Positions 1 to 8,856 of a stretch of 64,000 bases of DNA are shown piece by piece. This stretch comes from Paenibacillus sp. E222 (GTDB lineage: Bacteria > Bacillota > Bacilli > Paenibacillales > Paenibacillaceae), in assembly GCF_013401555.1 (NCBI RefSeq), contig NZ_CP058552.1, positions 2,108,001-2,172,000 on the forward strand, given 5' to 3'. Under the pieces are notes generated by a model, which saw only the letters and a program-made list of their open reading frames with translations, ran no database searches and was not told where the DNA came from. The translations under genes were made by a program, and so were the position numbers. Position 1 is the first letter of the stretch, and each line of letters opens with the position of its first letter.

Positions 1-1368
1 ACCAAAGAGAATTTTGTTCCTCAAGAGCCGGGGAAAGTGAAAATGTATGTGTGCGGGCCGACGGTATATGATTACATTCATATCGGGAATGCACGTCCAG
101 TTATCTTTTTCGACACGGTTCGCGGATACCTGGAACAGACCGGTCTTGAAGTGAACTACGTCGTGAACTTCACAGATGTCGATGACAAACTCATTCGCAA
201 GGCCGAGCAGCTTGGCACGGATGTTCCTCATGTTGCAGAGAAGTTTATTGCAGCGTATTACGAGGATCTCGAAGGGTTGGGTATTCCGAAGGCAAGCAGT
301 AACCCAAGAGTGACGGAAAACATGCCGCTCATTATTGATTTTATCCGTGAGTTGGTTGAAAAGGACTTCGCCTATGAAAATGGCGGTGACGTATATTATC
401 GCACAGGCAAGTTCGCGGAGTACGGCAAACTGTCGAAGCAAAACCTTCAGGAATTACAGTTCGGAATTCGTATTGGTGTAGATGAGCGCAAAGAGCATCC
501 GGAAGATTTCGTACTCTGGAAAGCTGCAAAACCGGGTGAGATCTTCTGGTCCAGTCCATGGGGCGATGGTCGTCCGGGCTGGCATATTGAGTGTTCAGCG
601 ATGGCACGGGAGTACCTGGGCGACACGCTGGATATTCACGGTGGAGGACAGGATTTGCAGTTCCCGCACCATGAATGCGAATGCGCTCAATCCGAGGTAC
701 TGACTGGAAAACCTCTGGCAAACTACTGGATGCATAACGGATTTATCCGTATTGATAACGAAAAAATGTCGAAATCACTCGGTAACGGCGTGCTTGTTAA
801 AGACCTCCGCAATCAATATAAACGCGAAGCCATTCGTTATTTTATGTTGTCTACTCACTATCGTAATCCATTGAACTTTACGGAAGATACGATGGAACAG
901 GCACAGAATAGTGTAGACCGGATCGCCAATGCCGTAGGCAACCTTAATCATCGCTTGCAAGCTGTGAGTGTGGATCAGGCTGTGTCAGCAGAGTTCGCAG
1001 CGAGACTGGAGCAGATTCGTCAGCAATATCATGAGAAAATGCAGGACGACTTCAATACGCCAGATGCGATTACGGCACTGTTTGAATGGGCTGGGGAAGC
1101 TAACCAACTGTTGCAGCAAGATGTGGTAAACGCTGCGGACATTCGCGCTCTGCTGGAATTGTTCAATGAGCTGAATGCGGTGCTTCGCATCTATACGGAG
1201 GCTGAACCGGAGCTTTTGGACGAAGAAATCGAACGTCTAATTGAAGAACGTAACGAAGCGCGCAAGTCCAAAAACTGGGCGCGGGCTGATGAAATTCGGG
1301 ATGAACTGTCTGCGCAGGGCATCTTGCTTGAGGATACGGCTCAAGGAATGAGATGGCGGCGCAAATGA
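1..1368 (+). CDS. cysS: Cysteine--tRNA ligase, 5' end cut by window
   Basis: Charges tRNA-Cys with cysteine in the cytoplasm. The frame is open from base 1 and the first visible residues align with the family N-terminus just upstream of the first conserved strand, so roughly the first dozen residues lie outside the window. The class I signature HIGN is at visible residues 27-30 and KMSKS is encoded at 763-777. The zinc-binding set is visible as the early Cys in YVCGP, the Cys in HIECS and the PHHECE segment. The C-terminal anticodon-binding domain ends in GMRWRRK, typical of Bacillales CysRS. The stop overlaps the start of mrnC by 16 bases, indicating translational coupling, and the order cysS-mrnC-rlmB-rae1-sigH is as in Bacillus. 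An internal GTG at 37 is not the real start. Confidence 0.97.
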   Translation, partial: TKENFVPQEPGKVKMYVCGPTVYDYIHIGNARPVIFFDTVRGYLEQTGLEVNYVVNFTDVDDKLIRKAEQLGTDVPHVAEKFIAAYYEDLEGLGIPKASSNPRVTENMPLIIDFIRELVEKDFAYENGGDVYYRTGKFAEYGKLSKQNLQELQFGIRIGVDERKEHPEDFVLWKAAKPGEIFWSSPWGDGRPGWHIECSAMAREYLGDTLDIHGGGQDLQFPHHECECAQSEVLTGKPLANYWMHNGFIRIDNEKMSKSLGNGVLVKDLRNQYKREAIRYFMLSTHYRNPLNFTEDTMEQAQNSVDRIANAVGNLNHRLQAVSVDQAVSAEFAARLEQIRQQYHEKMQDDFNTPDAITALFEWAGEANQLLQQDVVNAADIRALLELFNELNAVLRIYTEAEPELLDEEIERLIEERNEARKSKNWARADEIRDELSAQGILLEDTAQGMRWRRK

Positions 1369-1889
1369 GTGATGAACAACTGGAAAAGTTGTCTGAATCC
1401 GTCGAACATGCCGAGCAACGGGAGGAACAACAGACAGATGAACAATCTCTGAGCGTTGAGCAGGGAGGATGGTTTCCTTATCCTCCCTCTCGGCCTGCAA
1501 GGTTGATTCCTCCCATCGCTCTCGCCTATATTGGTGATGCGGTATATGAGGTAGCCGTACGGCAGTATCTGTTGTCCAAAGCCAATATGCGTCCCAACCA
1601 TCTGCACCGTAGTGCAACGGGTTTGGTATCGGCGAAGGCGCAGAGCCGTATCCTCACAGGTATTGAGGCTGAGCTGACCGAGGAGGAACGTGACATTGTC
1701 AGACAAGGTCGTAATGCCAAGTCTGGCAGTATTCCCAAAAACGCAGATGTTTTGGAATATAGACATGCCACAGCTCTGGAGTGTCTGTTCGGTTACCTGT
1801 ATAGCAGTGGTCGACATGACCGCATGATTGAACTAATTCGCCGGGGCATCGAGCATGCGGAGCAACATTCGCAATCACCGACAAAATAA
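1353..1889 (+). CDS. mrnC: Mini-ribonuclease III
   Basis: Dimeric RNase III-like enzyme without a dsRNA-binding domain; in Bacillus it trims both ends of 23S rRNA by cutting the stem formed by its flanks. The catalytic domain begins around residue 51 (IPPIALAYIGDAVYE), which holds the acidic signature, and continues to HATALECLFGYLY, which carries the second acidic metal-binding site. At 178 residues it is longer than the roughly 140 usual for the family. The surplus is an acidic, Gln/Glu-rich N-terminal extension of about 40 residues before the RNase III fold. ATG 1353 is preceded by AAGGA; ATG 1365 is an alternative giving 174 residues. It overlaps cysS by 16 bases. The likely substrate stem flanks the 23S gene in this same window (49780-49809 with 52904-52931). 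Confidence 0.93.
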   Translation: MAAQMSDEQLEKLSESVEHAEQREEQQTDEQSLSVEQGGWFPYPPSRPARLIPPIALAYIGDAVYEVAVRQYLLSKANMRPNHLHRSATGLVSAKAQSRILTGIEAELTEEERDIVRQGRNAKSGSIPKNADVLEYRHATALECLFGYLYSSGRHDRMIELIRRGIEHAEQHSQSPTK

Positions 1890-1975
1890 TATAAATTACA
1901 ACAAAGCCGCTTCTGTAAGATGTGCCGAATAGGGTGCAGTGTAACACAGGGCGTTATAGAGAGGATCGAACAAAG

Positions 1976-2722
1976 ATGGAAGAAGAATGGATTGCCGGTA
2001 AACACTCCGTAACGGAGGCGCTGCGTTCAGGCCGGACCATTAATAAAATATGGATTGCAGATACAGCGCAAAAACATTTGACGCAGCCCATTATCGCGGA
2101 AGCAAAAAAACTAGGGATTGTCATTCAACACGTGGACAAGCGTAAACTGGATCAAACAGTGCCGGGCGTTCAACACCAGGGTGTAGTAGCACAAGCGGCT
2201 CCTTACGCTTATGTGGAGGTTGAAGACATTCTTGCTGCAGCGGCTGCAAAAAATGAACATCCATTTTTGATTTTGCTGGATGAGATTGAAGATCCACATA
2301 ATCTTGGATCGATTTTGCGGACGGCTGACTGCACAGGTGCACATGGCGTTATTGTACCTAAGCGGCGCTCAGCTGCAGTTACAGTGACGGTATCCAAAAC
2401 ATCAGCGGGTGCGGTGGAGTACGTGCCAGTGGCTCGTGTAAGCAACCTGGGTCAAACCATTGATCGTCTTAAGGAAGAGGGCGTATGGGTTGTGGGTACG
2501 GATGTTGCTGCTCAGGAGAGCGTGTTTGGGAACGGCGTCTTTACGGGTCCAGTAGCCGTCGTTATCGGGAACGAAAACAAGGGAATGGGACGACTGATTC
2601 GCGAGAAATGCGATGTGTTGATCAAACTGCCGATGCAAGGTCAGATTAATTCCCTGAATGCTTCCGTGGCAGCGGGTGTTGTCATGTATGAAGTGCTCCG
2701 CTCGCGCCAAGCGCAGGACTAG
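1976..2722 (+). CDS. rlmB: 23S rRNA (guanosine-2'-O-)-methyltransferase RlmB, TrmH/SpoU family
   Basis: SAM-dependent 2'-O-methylation of a conserved guanosine in 23S rRNA. The N-terminal substrate-binding domain (WIAGKHSVTEALRSG) is followed by the SPOUT knot domain with its three motifs: LDEIEDPHNLGSILRTAD, then VIGNENKGMG, then LPMQGQINSLNASVAAGV. I start the protein at ATG 1976 (MEEEWIAGK, 248 residues), which has AGAGGA upstream and matches the family N-terminus; the frame is also open from 1922 but that extension looks like leader sequence. It lies 86 bases after mrnC and 5 bases before rae1, so it is part of the cysS-mrnC-rlmB-rae1 run. Confidence 0.95.
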   Translation: MEEEWIAGKHSVTEALRSGRTINKIWIADTAQKHLTQPIIAEAKKLGIVIQHVDKRKLDQTVPGVQHQGVVAQAAPYAYVEVEDILAAAAAKNEHPFLILLDEIEDPHNLGSILRTADCTGAHGVIVPKRRSAAVTVTVSKTSAGAVEYVPVARVSNLGQTIDRLKEEGVWVVGTDVAAQESVFGNGVFTGPVAVVIGNENKGMGRLIREKCDVLIKLPMQGQINSLNASVAAGVVMYEVLRSRQAQD

Positions 2723-2727
2723 AAGAT

Positions 2728-3249
2728 ATGGCTGATTCCCGTGATGTGCTTCTTGTAGACGGGTACAACATGATTGGTGACTGGCCGGAGCTATCCAGAT
2801 TGGCGGAGAGTGGATTGGAGGAGGCCCGCAACAGGCTTCTCTCTCGACTAGCCGACTATCAGGCGTTCTCCGGCCGGAGAGTCATTGTTGTTTTTGACGC
2901 CTACCTCGTGCCTGGACTCGGTAAATCCTTTACACAGAGCAAAGTGCAGATTTTTTTTACAAAGGAAAAAGAGACGGCAGACGAATGCATTGAGAGACTC
3001 GTTCGGGAACTAAGCACGCGAAGACGCCAAATCTATGTGGCTACAAGCGATATGGTAGAGCAGCATGTCATTTTTGGACAGGGAGCTCTGCGTGTATCCG
3101 CAAGGGAATTGCTGATCGAAGTAGAGCAGAACGAAAAAGAGTTACAGAAACGTCTGGAAGAAGATCAAGCTAAAGCAACGCGAAATACACTCGGCGGCAA
3201 GTTAAGTCCGGATGTTTTGAAGCAATTTGAGCGATGGCGCCGGGAATAA
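2728..3249 (+). CDS. rae1: Ribosome-dependent mRNA decay factor Rae1 (YacP-like NYN-domain endoribonuclease)
   Basis: NYN/PIN-like fold protein of 173 residues. The hallmark LLVDGYNMIGDWPEL near the N-terminus carries the first catalytic Asp; VIVVFDAYLVPG and VATSDMVEQ supply the other acidic positions. The Bacillus orthologue YacP/Rae1 enters the ribosomal A site and cleaves certain mRNAs during translation; that role is inferred from family and synteny. The C-terminus is a charged helix rich in Glu and Lys. It begins 5 bases after rlmB and is followed 171 bases later by sigH. Confidence 0.9.
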   Translation: MADSRDVLLVDGYNMIGDWPELSRLAESGLEEARNRLLSRLADYQAFSGRRVIVVFDAYLVPGLGKSFTQSKVQIFFTKEKETADECIERLVRELSTRRRQIYVATSDMVEQHVIFGQGALRVSARELLIEVEQNEKELQKRLEEDQAKATRNTLGGKLSPDVLKQFERWRRE

Positions 3250-3420
3250 CAGCACGATTTTACAAAAATTAGAATTTTGAAACTCTTGACAATTATGTTA
3301 TTGATGTTCTTTTTTAGGCAGAGCGTGGTTGACGGTGTGAGGTACCATCATATATACTGATCCTATATTTCATAGAGTAGAGTAACGGGGTACCTTGCGT
3401 TGCAGCCGGAGGGATTGTCT

Positions 3421-4065
3421 GTGAGTGTCGACCTCAAAGATATCATGTTATCCAAGTATGATTACCAAAGTGACGAAGACATTGTCGAAGCGGTCCGTGA
3501 AGGTGAAAGCGAAGCGCTGGAGTTTTTGATTAACAAATATCGTAACTTTGTACGCGCCAAGGCAAGATCTTATTTTCTGATTGGGGCTGACCGGGAAGAT
3601 ATCATTCAAGAAGGAATGATTGGACTCTATAAATCCATTAGGGATTTCAAAGGGGACAAGCTCGCTTCTTTCAAAGCCTTCGCCGAGTTGTGTATTACAC
3701 GACAGATTATTACGGCAATCAAGACAGCAACACGTCAGAAGCATATTCCGCTTAATTCTTATGTATCACTGGACAAACCTATTTATGACGAAGAGTCCGA
3801 TCGTACGTTACTCGATGTGATTTGTGGAACACAGGTCAGCGATCCGGAAGAACTTATCATCAATCAGGAAGAGTTTGTAGGCCTGGAAGATAAGATGTCT
3901 GAGATTCTGAGTGATCTGGAACGTAAAGTATTGATGTTGTATCTGGACGGGAGATCTTATCAAGAGATTGCAGTGGATTTGGACAGGCATGTAAAGTCCA
4001 TTGATAATGCACTCCAGCGCGTCAAGCGTAAACTTGAAAAGTACCTGGAAGTTCGAGATAATTGA
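3421..4065 (+). CDS. sigH: RNA polymerase sporulation sigma factor SigH
   Basis: Sigma-70 family factor for transition-state and early sporulation genes. The segment from NKYRNFVRAKARSYF through GADREDIIQEGMIGLYKSI is region 2 and is nearly identical to Bacillus SigH; LYLDGRSYQEIAVDLDRHV is the region 4 helix-turn-helix. The best start is GTG 3421 (214 residues), 7 bases after GGAGGG at 3408-3413; a longer frame exists from TTG 3400 but would overlap the ribosome-binding site. It is followed by a hairpin with a T-tract, so it probably ends a transcription unit. The 171-base upstream gap contains TTGACA at 3286-3291 without a convincing -10. Confidence 0.96.
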   Translation: MSVDLKDIMLSKYDYQSDEDIVEAVREGESEALEFLINKYRNFVRAKARSYFLIGADREDIIQEGMIGLYKSIRDFKGDKLASFKAFAELCITRQIITAIKTATRQKHIPLNSYVSLDKPIYDEESDRTLLDVICGTQVSDPEELIINQEEFVGLEDKMSEILSDLERKVLMLYLDGRSYQEIAVDLDRHVKSIDNALQRVKRKLEKYLEVRDN

Positions 4066-4085
4066 ACACATGTTGTCGTTGACGG

Positions 4086-4113
4086 AAAAGGCTCGGGGTT
4101 TGAGTCTTTTTTT
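4086..4113 (+). terminator. Intrinsic terminator after sigH
   Basis: AAAAGGCTC pairs with GAGTCTTTT (one G-U pair) around a short loop and runs into seven T residues. It lies 20 bases after the sigH stop. Confidence 0.7.
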
Positions 4114-4253
4114 GCTGCCTCAAGTTTATAAAGTTAAAGAATGATTATACTAGTAATCGCTTGGTCCATGCAGGAGAAGAGAAAAACAGAGATGAGAAAC
4201 TGAATGTGTTTGATAGGAACTTTTTACCCACGGATGAAAGGCTATTCTTTCAT

Positions 4254-4281
4254 TGACATGGTTATACCCTTGTGATAAAGT
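4254..4281 (+). promoter_or_regulatory. Candidate SigA promoter for rpmG-secE-nusG
   Basis: TTGACA at 4254-4259 and TAAAGT at 4276-4281 with a 16-base spacer; the -10 is imperfect. It sits in the 304-base gap between sigH and rpmG, after the sigH terminator. The rest of that gap shows no open frame of note. Confidence 0.45.
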
Positions 4282-4369
4282 GTTTTAGGTAGGCCTAAAT
4301 TCGCGGCTTTTTTTTAGGATCAATTTAGAGACTCCGCTTGAATGTGGAAGTCTTCGGGAGGTGTACATC

Positions 4370-4519
4370 ATGCGGGTAATTATTACTTTGGCTTGTACAA
4401 ACTGCAAACAAAGAAATTACACTACGACAAAAAACAAGCGTAATCACCCCGACCGCATGGAGATGAAGAAATTTTGCAAGTTTTGTAACGAGCAGACTTC
4501 TCATCGCGAAACCAGATAG
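4370..4519 (+). CDS. rpmG: Large ribosomal subunit protein bL33
   Basis: 49-residue 50S protein. The frame starts at ATG 4370 after GGGAGGTG and ends at TAG 4517-4519. It has two CxxC pairs (CTNC near the N-terminus and CKFC near the C-terminus), so this is the zinc-binding C+ form of L33; a zinc-free paralogue may exist elsewhere. The position directly before secE matches rpmGB of Bacillus. The gap to secE is 21 bases. Confidence 0.95.
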   Translation: MRVIITLACTNCKQRNYTTTKNKRNHPDRMEMKKFCKFCNEQTSHRETR

Positions 4520-4540
4520 TTTTTTGGAGGTGTAGTCGGC

Positions 4541-4732
4541 GTGAAACGTAGTTTCAAATCTCTGATTTCCTTTTTCTCTGAAAGCTGGGCTGAACTTAAA
4601 AAAGTTCGCTGGCCTAATCGTAAAGAGCTGACCAACTACACATTGATCGTTCTTGGTACTGTTGTGGTTATGACGCTGTTTTTTTGGGTCGTTGATATCG
4701 GCATCTCCGCTGTGATCGAAGCGATTATTTAA
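4541..4732 (+). CDS. secE: Preprotein translocase subunit SecE
   Basis: 63-residue short-form SecE with a single C-terminal membrane helix (LIVLGTVVVMTLFFWVVDIGIS) preceded by the conserved amphipathic stretch ELKKVRWPNRKEL. It clamps SecY in the SecYEG channel. GTG start at 4541, 9 bases after GGAGGT. It is in the usual rpmG-secE-nusG order. Confidence 0.95.
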   Translation: MKRSFKSLISFFSESWAELKKVRWPNRKELTNYTLIVLGTVVVMTLFFWVVDIGISAVIEAII

Positions 4733-4754
4733 GAAGGGTCCCAGGTGGCTTGAT

Positions 4755-5288
4755 ATGGAAAAAAGATGGTACGTCGTTCATACCTATTCAGGGTATGAGA
4801 ATAAGGTCAAAGCCAATTTGGAAAAACGCGTAGAGTCCATGGGCATGGAAGACAAGATTTTCCGCGTTCTTGTTCCGATGGAAGAAGAAGTGGTGAACAA
4901 AGACGGTAAGAAAAAAACCGTTATGCGTAAAGTTTACCCCGGATATGTCTTGGTGGAAATGGTCCAGACGGATGACTCTTGGTACGTTGTTCGCAACACG
5001 CCAGGTGTTACGGGATTTGTCGGTTCGACAGGTTCCGGGTCCAAACCAACAGCCTTGCTGCCTGAAGAAGTGGAACAAATTCTGAAGCACATGGGCATGG
5101 TTGAACCGAAGCCTAAAATTGAATTCGACATTAAGGAATCCGTACGTATTAAAGTTGGTCCTTTTGCGAATTTTGTGGGCTCCGTGGAAGAAATTTTGGT
5201 AGACAAAAGCAAGTTGAAAGTGCACGTGAACATGTTTGGACGGGAAACACCGCTTGAGTTGGAATATACGCAAGTGGAGAAGATATAG
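4755..5288 (+). CDS. nusG: Transcription elongation/antitermination factor NusG
   Basis: 177 residues. The NGN domain opens with KRWYVVHTYSGYENKV and includes VYPGYVLVEM; the C-terminal KOW domain is KVGPFANFVGSVEEI. It binds RNA polymerase and modulates pausing and termination, and can couple to ribosomal protein S10. It lies 22 bases after secE and 68 bases before rplK. Confidence 0.97.
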   Translation: MEKRWYVVHTYSGYENKVKANLEKRVESMGMEDKIFRVLVPMEEEVVNKDGKKKTVMRKVYPGYVLVEMVQTDDSWYVVRNTPGVTGFVGSTGSGSKPTALLPEEVEQILKHMGMVEPKPKIEFDIKESVRIKVGPFANFVGSVEEILVDKSKLKVHVNMFGRETPLELEYTQVEKI

Positions 5289-5356
5289 TCTCTTCAAGTT
5301 TCTTGTGGGAGGGCTGAGAGGCCCGTTAACCACTATTTTGCAAGGAGGTGTCAATC

Positions 5357-5782
5357 ATGGCAAAAAAGGTAATCAAAATGGTAAAACTGCAAATTCCAGC
5401 AGGTAAAGCGAATCCAGCGCCTCCGGTAGGTCCAGCTTTGGGTCAAGCAGGTGTCAACATCATGGCATTCTGTAAAGAGTTCAACGCTCGTACAGCCGAT
5501 CAAGCGGGATTGATTATTCCTGTTGAAATCACAGTATTCGAAGACCGTTCCTTTACTTTCATCACTAAAACTCCACCAGCAGCAGTTCTGTTGAAAGTGG
5601 CAGCTAAAGTAGAAAAAGGATCCGGCGAACCAAACAAGAAAAAAGTCGCTACCGTTAAACGTGATGCGGTACGTCAAATCGCGGAAACAAAAATGCCTGA
5701 CCTGAATGCTGCTGACGTTGAGTCTGCAATGCGTATGGTCGAAGGTACTGCCCGCAGCATGGGTATCACCATCGAAGACTAA
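5357..5782 (+). CDS. rplK: Large ribosomal subunit protein uL11
   Basis: 141 residues, the family's normal length. The N-terminal domain contains the Pro-rich [17 protein letters not shown] and the C-terminal 23S-binding domain ends ARSMGI. It forms the GTPase-associated centre stalk base with L10 and L7/L12. I use ATG 5357, correctly spaced from AAGGAGGTG at 5342-5350; the GTG inside that site is not the start. Confidence 0.97.
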   Translation: MAKKVIKMVKLQIPAGKANPAPPVGPALGQAGVNIMAFCKEFNARTADQAGLIIPVEITVFEDRSFTFITKTPPAAVLLKVAAKVEKGSGEPNKKKVATVKRDAVRQIAETKMPDLNAADVESAMRMVEGTARSMGITIED

Positions 5783-5877
5783 TTTTTCATCTGAAACATG
5801 GCTTCGTAAAGCCGGCCGATTCGCGGCCGGTTGATGTGGGAGGTATATCCGCTAACACCACAAAGGAGGAATATAAC

Positions 5878-6570
5878 ATGGCTAAACACGGTAAAAAATA
5901 CCTGGAAGCTGCTAAGCTGATTGACAGCGAAGCAACTTACGAGCCTTCAGAAGCTGTAGAGCTTGTGAAAAAGGCAGCCACTGCAAAATTCGATGAAACA
6001 ATCGAAGCAGCAGTACGCTTGGGCGTTGACCCACGTAAACAAGACCAGGCAGTACGTGGTGTTGTTGTCTTGCCACACGGCACAGGTAAAACACAACGCG
6101 TATTGGTATTTGCAAAAGGTGACAAAGCGAAAGAAGCGGAAGCGGCTGGCGCGGACTATGTTGGTGATGCAGACATGATCAACAAAATCCAACAAGGCTG
6201 GTTCGAGTTCGACGTCTGCGTAGCGACACCGGACATGATGAGTGAAGTAGGTAAATTGGGCCGACTGCTCGGCGGTAAAGGTCTGATGCCTAACCCTAAA
6301 GCCGGAACGGTAACTTTCGATGTATCCAAGGCTGTTCAAGAAATTAAAGCCGGTAAAATCGAATATCGTCTGGATCGTGCAGGTCAAATTCATGCACCGA
6401 TCGGTAAAGCTTCTTTCTCGGCAGAGCAACTGAATGAGAACCTTAAAGCTCTCATGGATGCTTTGACTCGTGCTAAACCGGCGGCAGCAAAAGGTGTTTA
6501 TCTGAAGAATGTAAGTCTTTCTTCCACGATGGGCCCTGGCGCACGCGTGAACGCAGCATCTTTTAGATAA
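5878..6570 (+). CDS. rplA: Large ribosomal subunit protein uL1
   Basis: 230 residues, as expected for L1, which forms the mobile L1 stalk at the E site. Signature segments are [19 protein letters not shown] and [11 protein letters not shown]. Start ATG 5878 follows AAAGGAGGA; the frame is open upstream from 5836 but that part is spacer. It lies 95 bases after rplK and before the L10 leader. Confidence 0.97.
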   Translation: MAKHGKKYLEAAKLIDSEATYEPSEAVELVKKAATAKFDETIEAAVRLGVDPRKQDQAVRGVVVLPHGTGKTQRVLVFAKGDKAKEAEAAGADYVGDADMINKIQQGWFEFDVCVATPDMMSEVGKLGRLLGGKGLMPNPKAGTVTFDVSKAVQEIKAGKIEYRLDRAGQIHAPIGKASFSAEQLNENLKALMDALTRAKPAAAKGVYLKNVSLSSTMGPGARVNAASFR

Positions 6571-6795
6571 TATCACTTGACAGGCTTGTCCTGTTCTGAT
6601 AATCTATAAAAGTTGTGAGTCCGAGTGACTGACCGTTGACATTTGAATATGCTTACCGTAGACAGTAGGTGCCATTTTGGCTTAATTTCCTGCCGAGGTG
6701 TGATTATAGAACTTAGAACGATGCAAATCGGTTATGAGTATATATCAAGCCTTCGTGATTCTACGGAGGCTTTTCTTAATGGGATAAATTTGATC
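6571..6795 (+). ncRNA. L10 leader (rplJ-rplL autoregulatory RNA)
   Basis: The 239-base gap between rplA and rplJ has the features of the Firmicutes L10 leader: a structured region around CCGTAGACAGTAGGTGC and TTCCTGCCGAGGTGTGATT, followed by a terminator-like hairpin (AAGCCTTCG with CGGAGGCTTTTCTT near 6749-6778) just before the rplJ ribosome-binding site. In this family L10(L7/L12)4 binds the leader and represses rplJL. Boundaries are approximate. Confidence 0.8.
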
Positions 6796-6809
6796 AGGAG
6801 GTGTACAGT

Positions 6810-7313
6810 TTGGCAAACGCAAAAGTGATTCAAGCAAAACAAGAGTCCGTTGATGCAGTAACAGCTAAATTGCGCGAGAGCGCGACTAGTGTTGTTGTTG
6901 ACTATCGCGGTTTGAACGTTGCCCAAGTAACTGAGCTGCGTAAGCAGCTTCGTGAAGCCGGAATCGAATTCCAAGTGCTGAAAAACTCGTTGCTTCGCCG
7001 CGCAGCAGCTGCAGCAGAACTGACAGAACTTAACGAAGTACTGACAGGTCCTAGTGCAATTGCATTCAGCGTAGACGACGTAGTGGCTCCAGCCAAAATT
7101 CTGAACGACTTCGCGAAAAAGAACGATGCACTGGAATTGAAAGGTGCAGTCGTAGAAGGTCGCGTAATCGGAGTACAAGAAGTCAAAGCGTTGGCAGAAT
7201 TGCCATCCCGCGAAGGTCTCCTTTCCATGCTCCTCAGCGTGCTTCAAGCGCCAGTGCGCAACTTCGCGCTTGCGGTTAAAGCTGTTGCTGAAAAAGAAGA
7301 ACAAGGCGCGTAA
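6810..7313 (+). CDS. rplJ: Large ribosomal subunit protein uL10
   Basis: 167 residues. L10 anchors L7/L12 dimers to the stalk base. The RNA-binding N-terminal domain includes [24 protein letters not shown], and the C-terminal helix that binds L7/L12 is [22 protein letters not shown] choose TTG 6810 because AGGAGGTG at 6796-6803 is correctly spaced from it and the protein then has the family N-terminus; a GTG at 6801 lies within the Shine-Dalgarno sequence. It is probably repressed through the L10 leader immediately upstream. Confidence 0.95.
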   Translation: MANAKVIQAKQESVDAVTAKLRESATSVVVDYRGLNVAQVTELRKQLREAGIEFQVLKNSLLRRAAAAAELTELNEVLTGPSAIAFSVDDVVAPAKILNDFAKKNDALELKGAVVEGRVIGVQEVKALAELPSREGLLSMLLSVLQAPVRNFALAVKAVAEKEEQGA

Positions 7314-7385
7314 GCAACTTGATCTGAATGCTGCTTAGGCAGTGATGAAATACAAAAAAATAATATTATATATGGAGGTTCAATC

Positions 7386-7748
7386 ATGAGTAAAGAGCAA
7401 ATCTTGGAAGCAATCAAAGGCATGACTGTACTGGAATTGAATGATCTCGTTAAAGCAATCGAAGAAGAATTCGGCGTAACTGCTGCAGCTCCAGTAGCTG
7501 TTGCAGGTGGCGGAGCTGCAGCAGCTGAAGCTGAGCAATCCGAATTCGACGTAATCTTGACTAACGCTGGTGCTTCCAAAATCAACGTTATCAAAGCAGT
7601 ACGTGAAATCACAGGTCTTGGCCTGAAAGAAGCAAAAGAAGTGGTTGACAACGCTCCAAAACCACTGAAAGAAAAAGTAAGCAAAGAAGAAGCAGAAGCG
7701 GTTAAAGCTAAGCTTGAAGAAGCAGGCGCTACAATCGAAGTTAAATAA
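7386..7748 (+). CDS. rplL: Large ribosomal subunit protein bL12 (L7/L12)
   Basis: 120 residues. An N-terminal dimerisation domain is followed by an Ala/Gly-rich hinge ([14 protein letters not shown]) and the C-terminal factor-binding domain with [20 protein letters not shown]. Multiple copies on L10 recruit translation factors. Start ATG 7386 follows TGGAGG. A perfect inverted repeat closes the unit downstream. Confidence 0.97.
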   Translation: MSKEQILEAIKGMTVLELNDLVKAIEEEFGVTAAAPVAVAGGGAAAAEAEQSEFDVILTNAGASKINVIKAVREITGLGLKEAKEVVDNAPKPLKEKVSKEEAEAVKAKLEEAGATIEVK

Positions 7749-7777
7749 TTTAGCTTTCATTAGCTAGATGAACAAAA

Positions 7778-7813
7778 CAACAAACCCCTTGACTTATATC
7801 AAGGGGTTTGTTG
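7778..7813 (+). terminator. Terminator-like hairpin after rplL
   Basis: CAACAAACCCCTTGA (7778-7792) and TCAAGGGGTTTGTTG (7799-7813) are perfect complements around a 6-base loop. No long T-run follows, so readthrough into the methyltransferase gene is possible. Confidence 0.6.
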
Positions 7814-7844
7814 CTGTAATTGTAAATGGAAAGTGAGTGAGGAC

Positions 7845-8462
7845 ATGTCCAATCATTATTATTCGGACAAACCGCAGGTGGCACATGACAGACGGGCTAC
7901 AGAAGCGGAGCTACGCGGATGGAAATTACGACTCGTTACGGATGCAGGGGTATTTTCCAAAAACGGAATCGATTACGGCAGCAGAGTGTTGATTGATGCT
8001 ATAGAGTTGCCTGCTGGAGCTCATGTACTGGATGTGGGCTGCGGGTATGGACCCATTGGTCTTACAGCAGCTAAACTTGTACCGGATGGACATGTCACCA
8101 TGATCGATATCAATGAGAGAGCGGTTGAGCTTTCCAGGGAAAATGCAAAAGCGAACGGTATAACGAATGTAACGGTTATGCAAAGCAATCTTCTGGCTGA
8201 AGTTAAAAAGGAAGACTTTGACGCAGTTCTGACCAATCCTCCGATCCGTGCCGGTAAGGAAACCGTGCATGCGATCTTTGAACAGGCATATCGTCATTTG
8301 AAGTTGGGCGGAGCGTTATGGATTGTCATTCAGAAAAAGCAGGGAGCGCCTTCGGCGAAAGCGAAGCTGGAATCTCTCTTTGGACGAGTGGAGGAAGTAA
8401 CGAAGGATAAAGGCTACCGAATTTTCAAAGCGGTAAAATTGGAAGAGGCGCCTTTAGACTAA
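7845..8462 (+). CDS. ybxB: Class I SAM-dependent methyltransferase, RsmC-like (YbxB)
   Basis: 205 residues. The SAM-binding motif I is DVGCGYGPIG and motif IV is TNPPIRAG, the small-subunit methyltransferase type seen in RsmC-like enzymes that methylate 16S rRNA guanosines at N2. The C-terminal WIVIQKKQGAPSAK is strongly conserved with Bacillus YbxB, which sits at the same place between rplL and rpoB. ATG 7845 gives the family N-terminus (MSNHYY) and follows GTGAGGA; a GTG at 7833 is in frame but less likely. The exact substrate is not proven by sequence. Confidence 0.85.
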   Translation: MSNHYYSDKPQVAHDRRATEAELRGWKLRLVTDAGVFSKNGIDYGSRVLIDAIELPAGAHVLDVGCGYGPIGLTAAKLVPDGHVTMIDINERAVELSRENAKANGITNVTVMQSNLLAEVKKEDFDAVLTNPPIRAGKETVHAIFEQAYRHLKLGGALWIVIQKKQGAPSAKAKLESLFGRVEEVTKDKGYRIFKAVKLEEAPLD

Positions 8463-8512
8463 ATCCTGATTTGTAAAGTAAGCAGGGTGGTATTTTTTTT
8501 GCAATAGGACTA

Positions 8513-8541
8513 TTGACTTGAAATTCAGGTCGTGGTATTAT
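8513..8541 (+). promoter_or_regulatory. SigA promoter for rpoB-rpoC
   Basis: TTGACT at 8513-8518 and TATTAT at 8536-8541 with a 17-base spacer, in the 394-base gap before rpoB. The implied leader is about 310 nt. A second TATAAT at 8642-8647 lacks a clear -35. Confidence 0.6.
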
Positions 8542-8606
8542 TGTAAAATGTCAGTATTAAGATGCCCTACTTGGCTTTAGCTAACTAAAAATGTCAACCT
8601 TTTTTT

Positions 8607-8643
8607 TACGCCGAACGGGCTTATTATGCCTACGTTTGGCGTA
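8607..8643 (+). repeat. Inverted repeat in the rpoB leader
   Basis: TACGCCGAAC (8607-8616) and GTTTGGCGTA (8634-8643) form a 10-bp stem with one G-U pair. The right arm runs into a TATAAT sequence. It has no T-tract after it, so it is not a simple terminator; a leader hairpin or operator are alternatives. Confidence 0.45.
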
Positions 8644-8856
8644 TAATATGTACATTTTGGGCAAACTGGGGATATGTATGATTTGGAAAGACATCCGCCG
8701 ATCAAAGTTGCTCTTTTTTCGAACGACATTCGAGTAAGGGCTTTTCTTTATTTGTGGATGCATTGCTTTGCTCTGTATGTGTACCATTATAAGGTTACAA
8801 ACAGAGGTTCGCAACGAAATTTTTAAAGTGAGTAGACATTGAGGGGTGAGTTTAAG

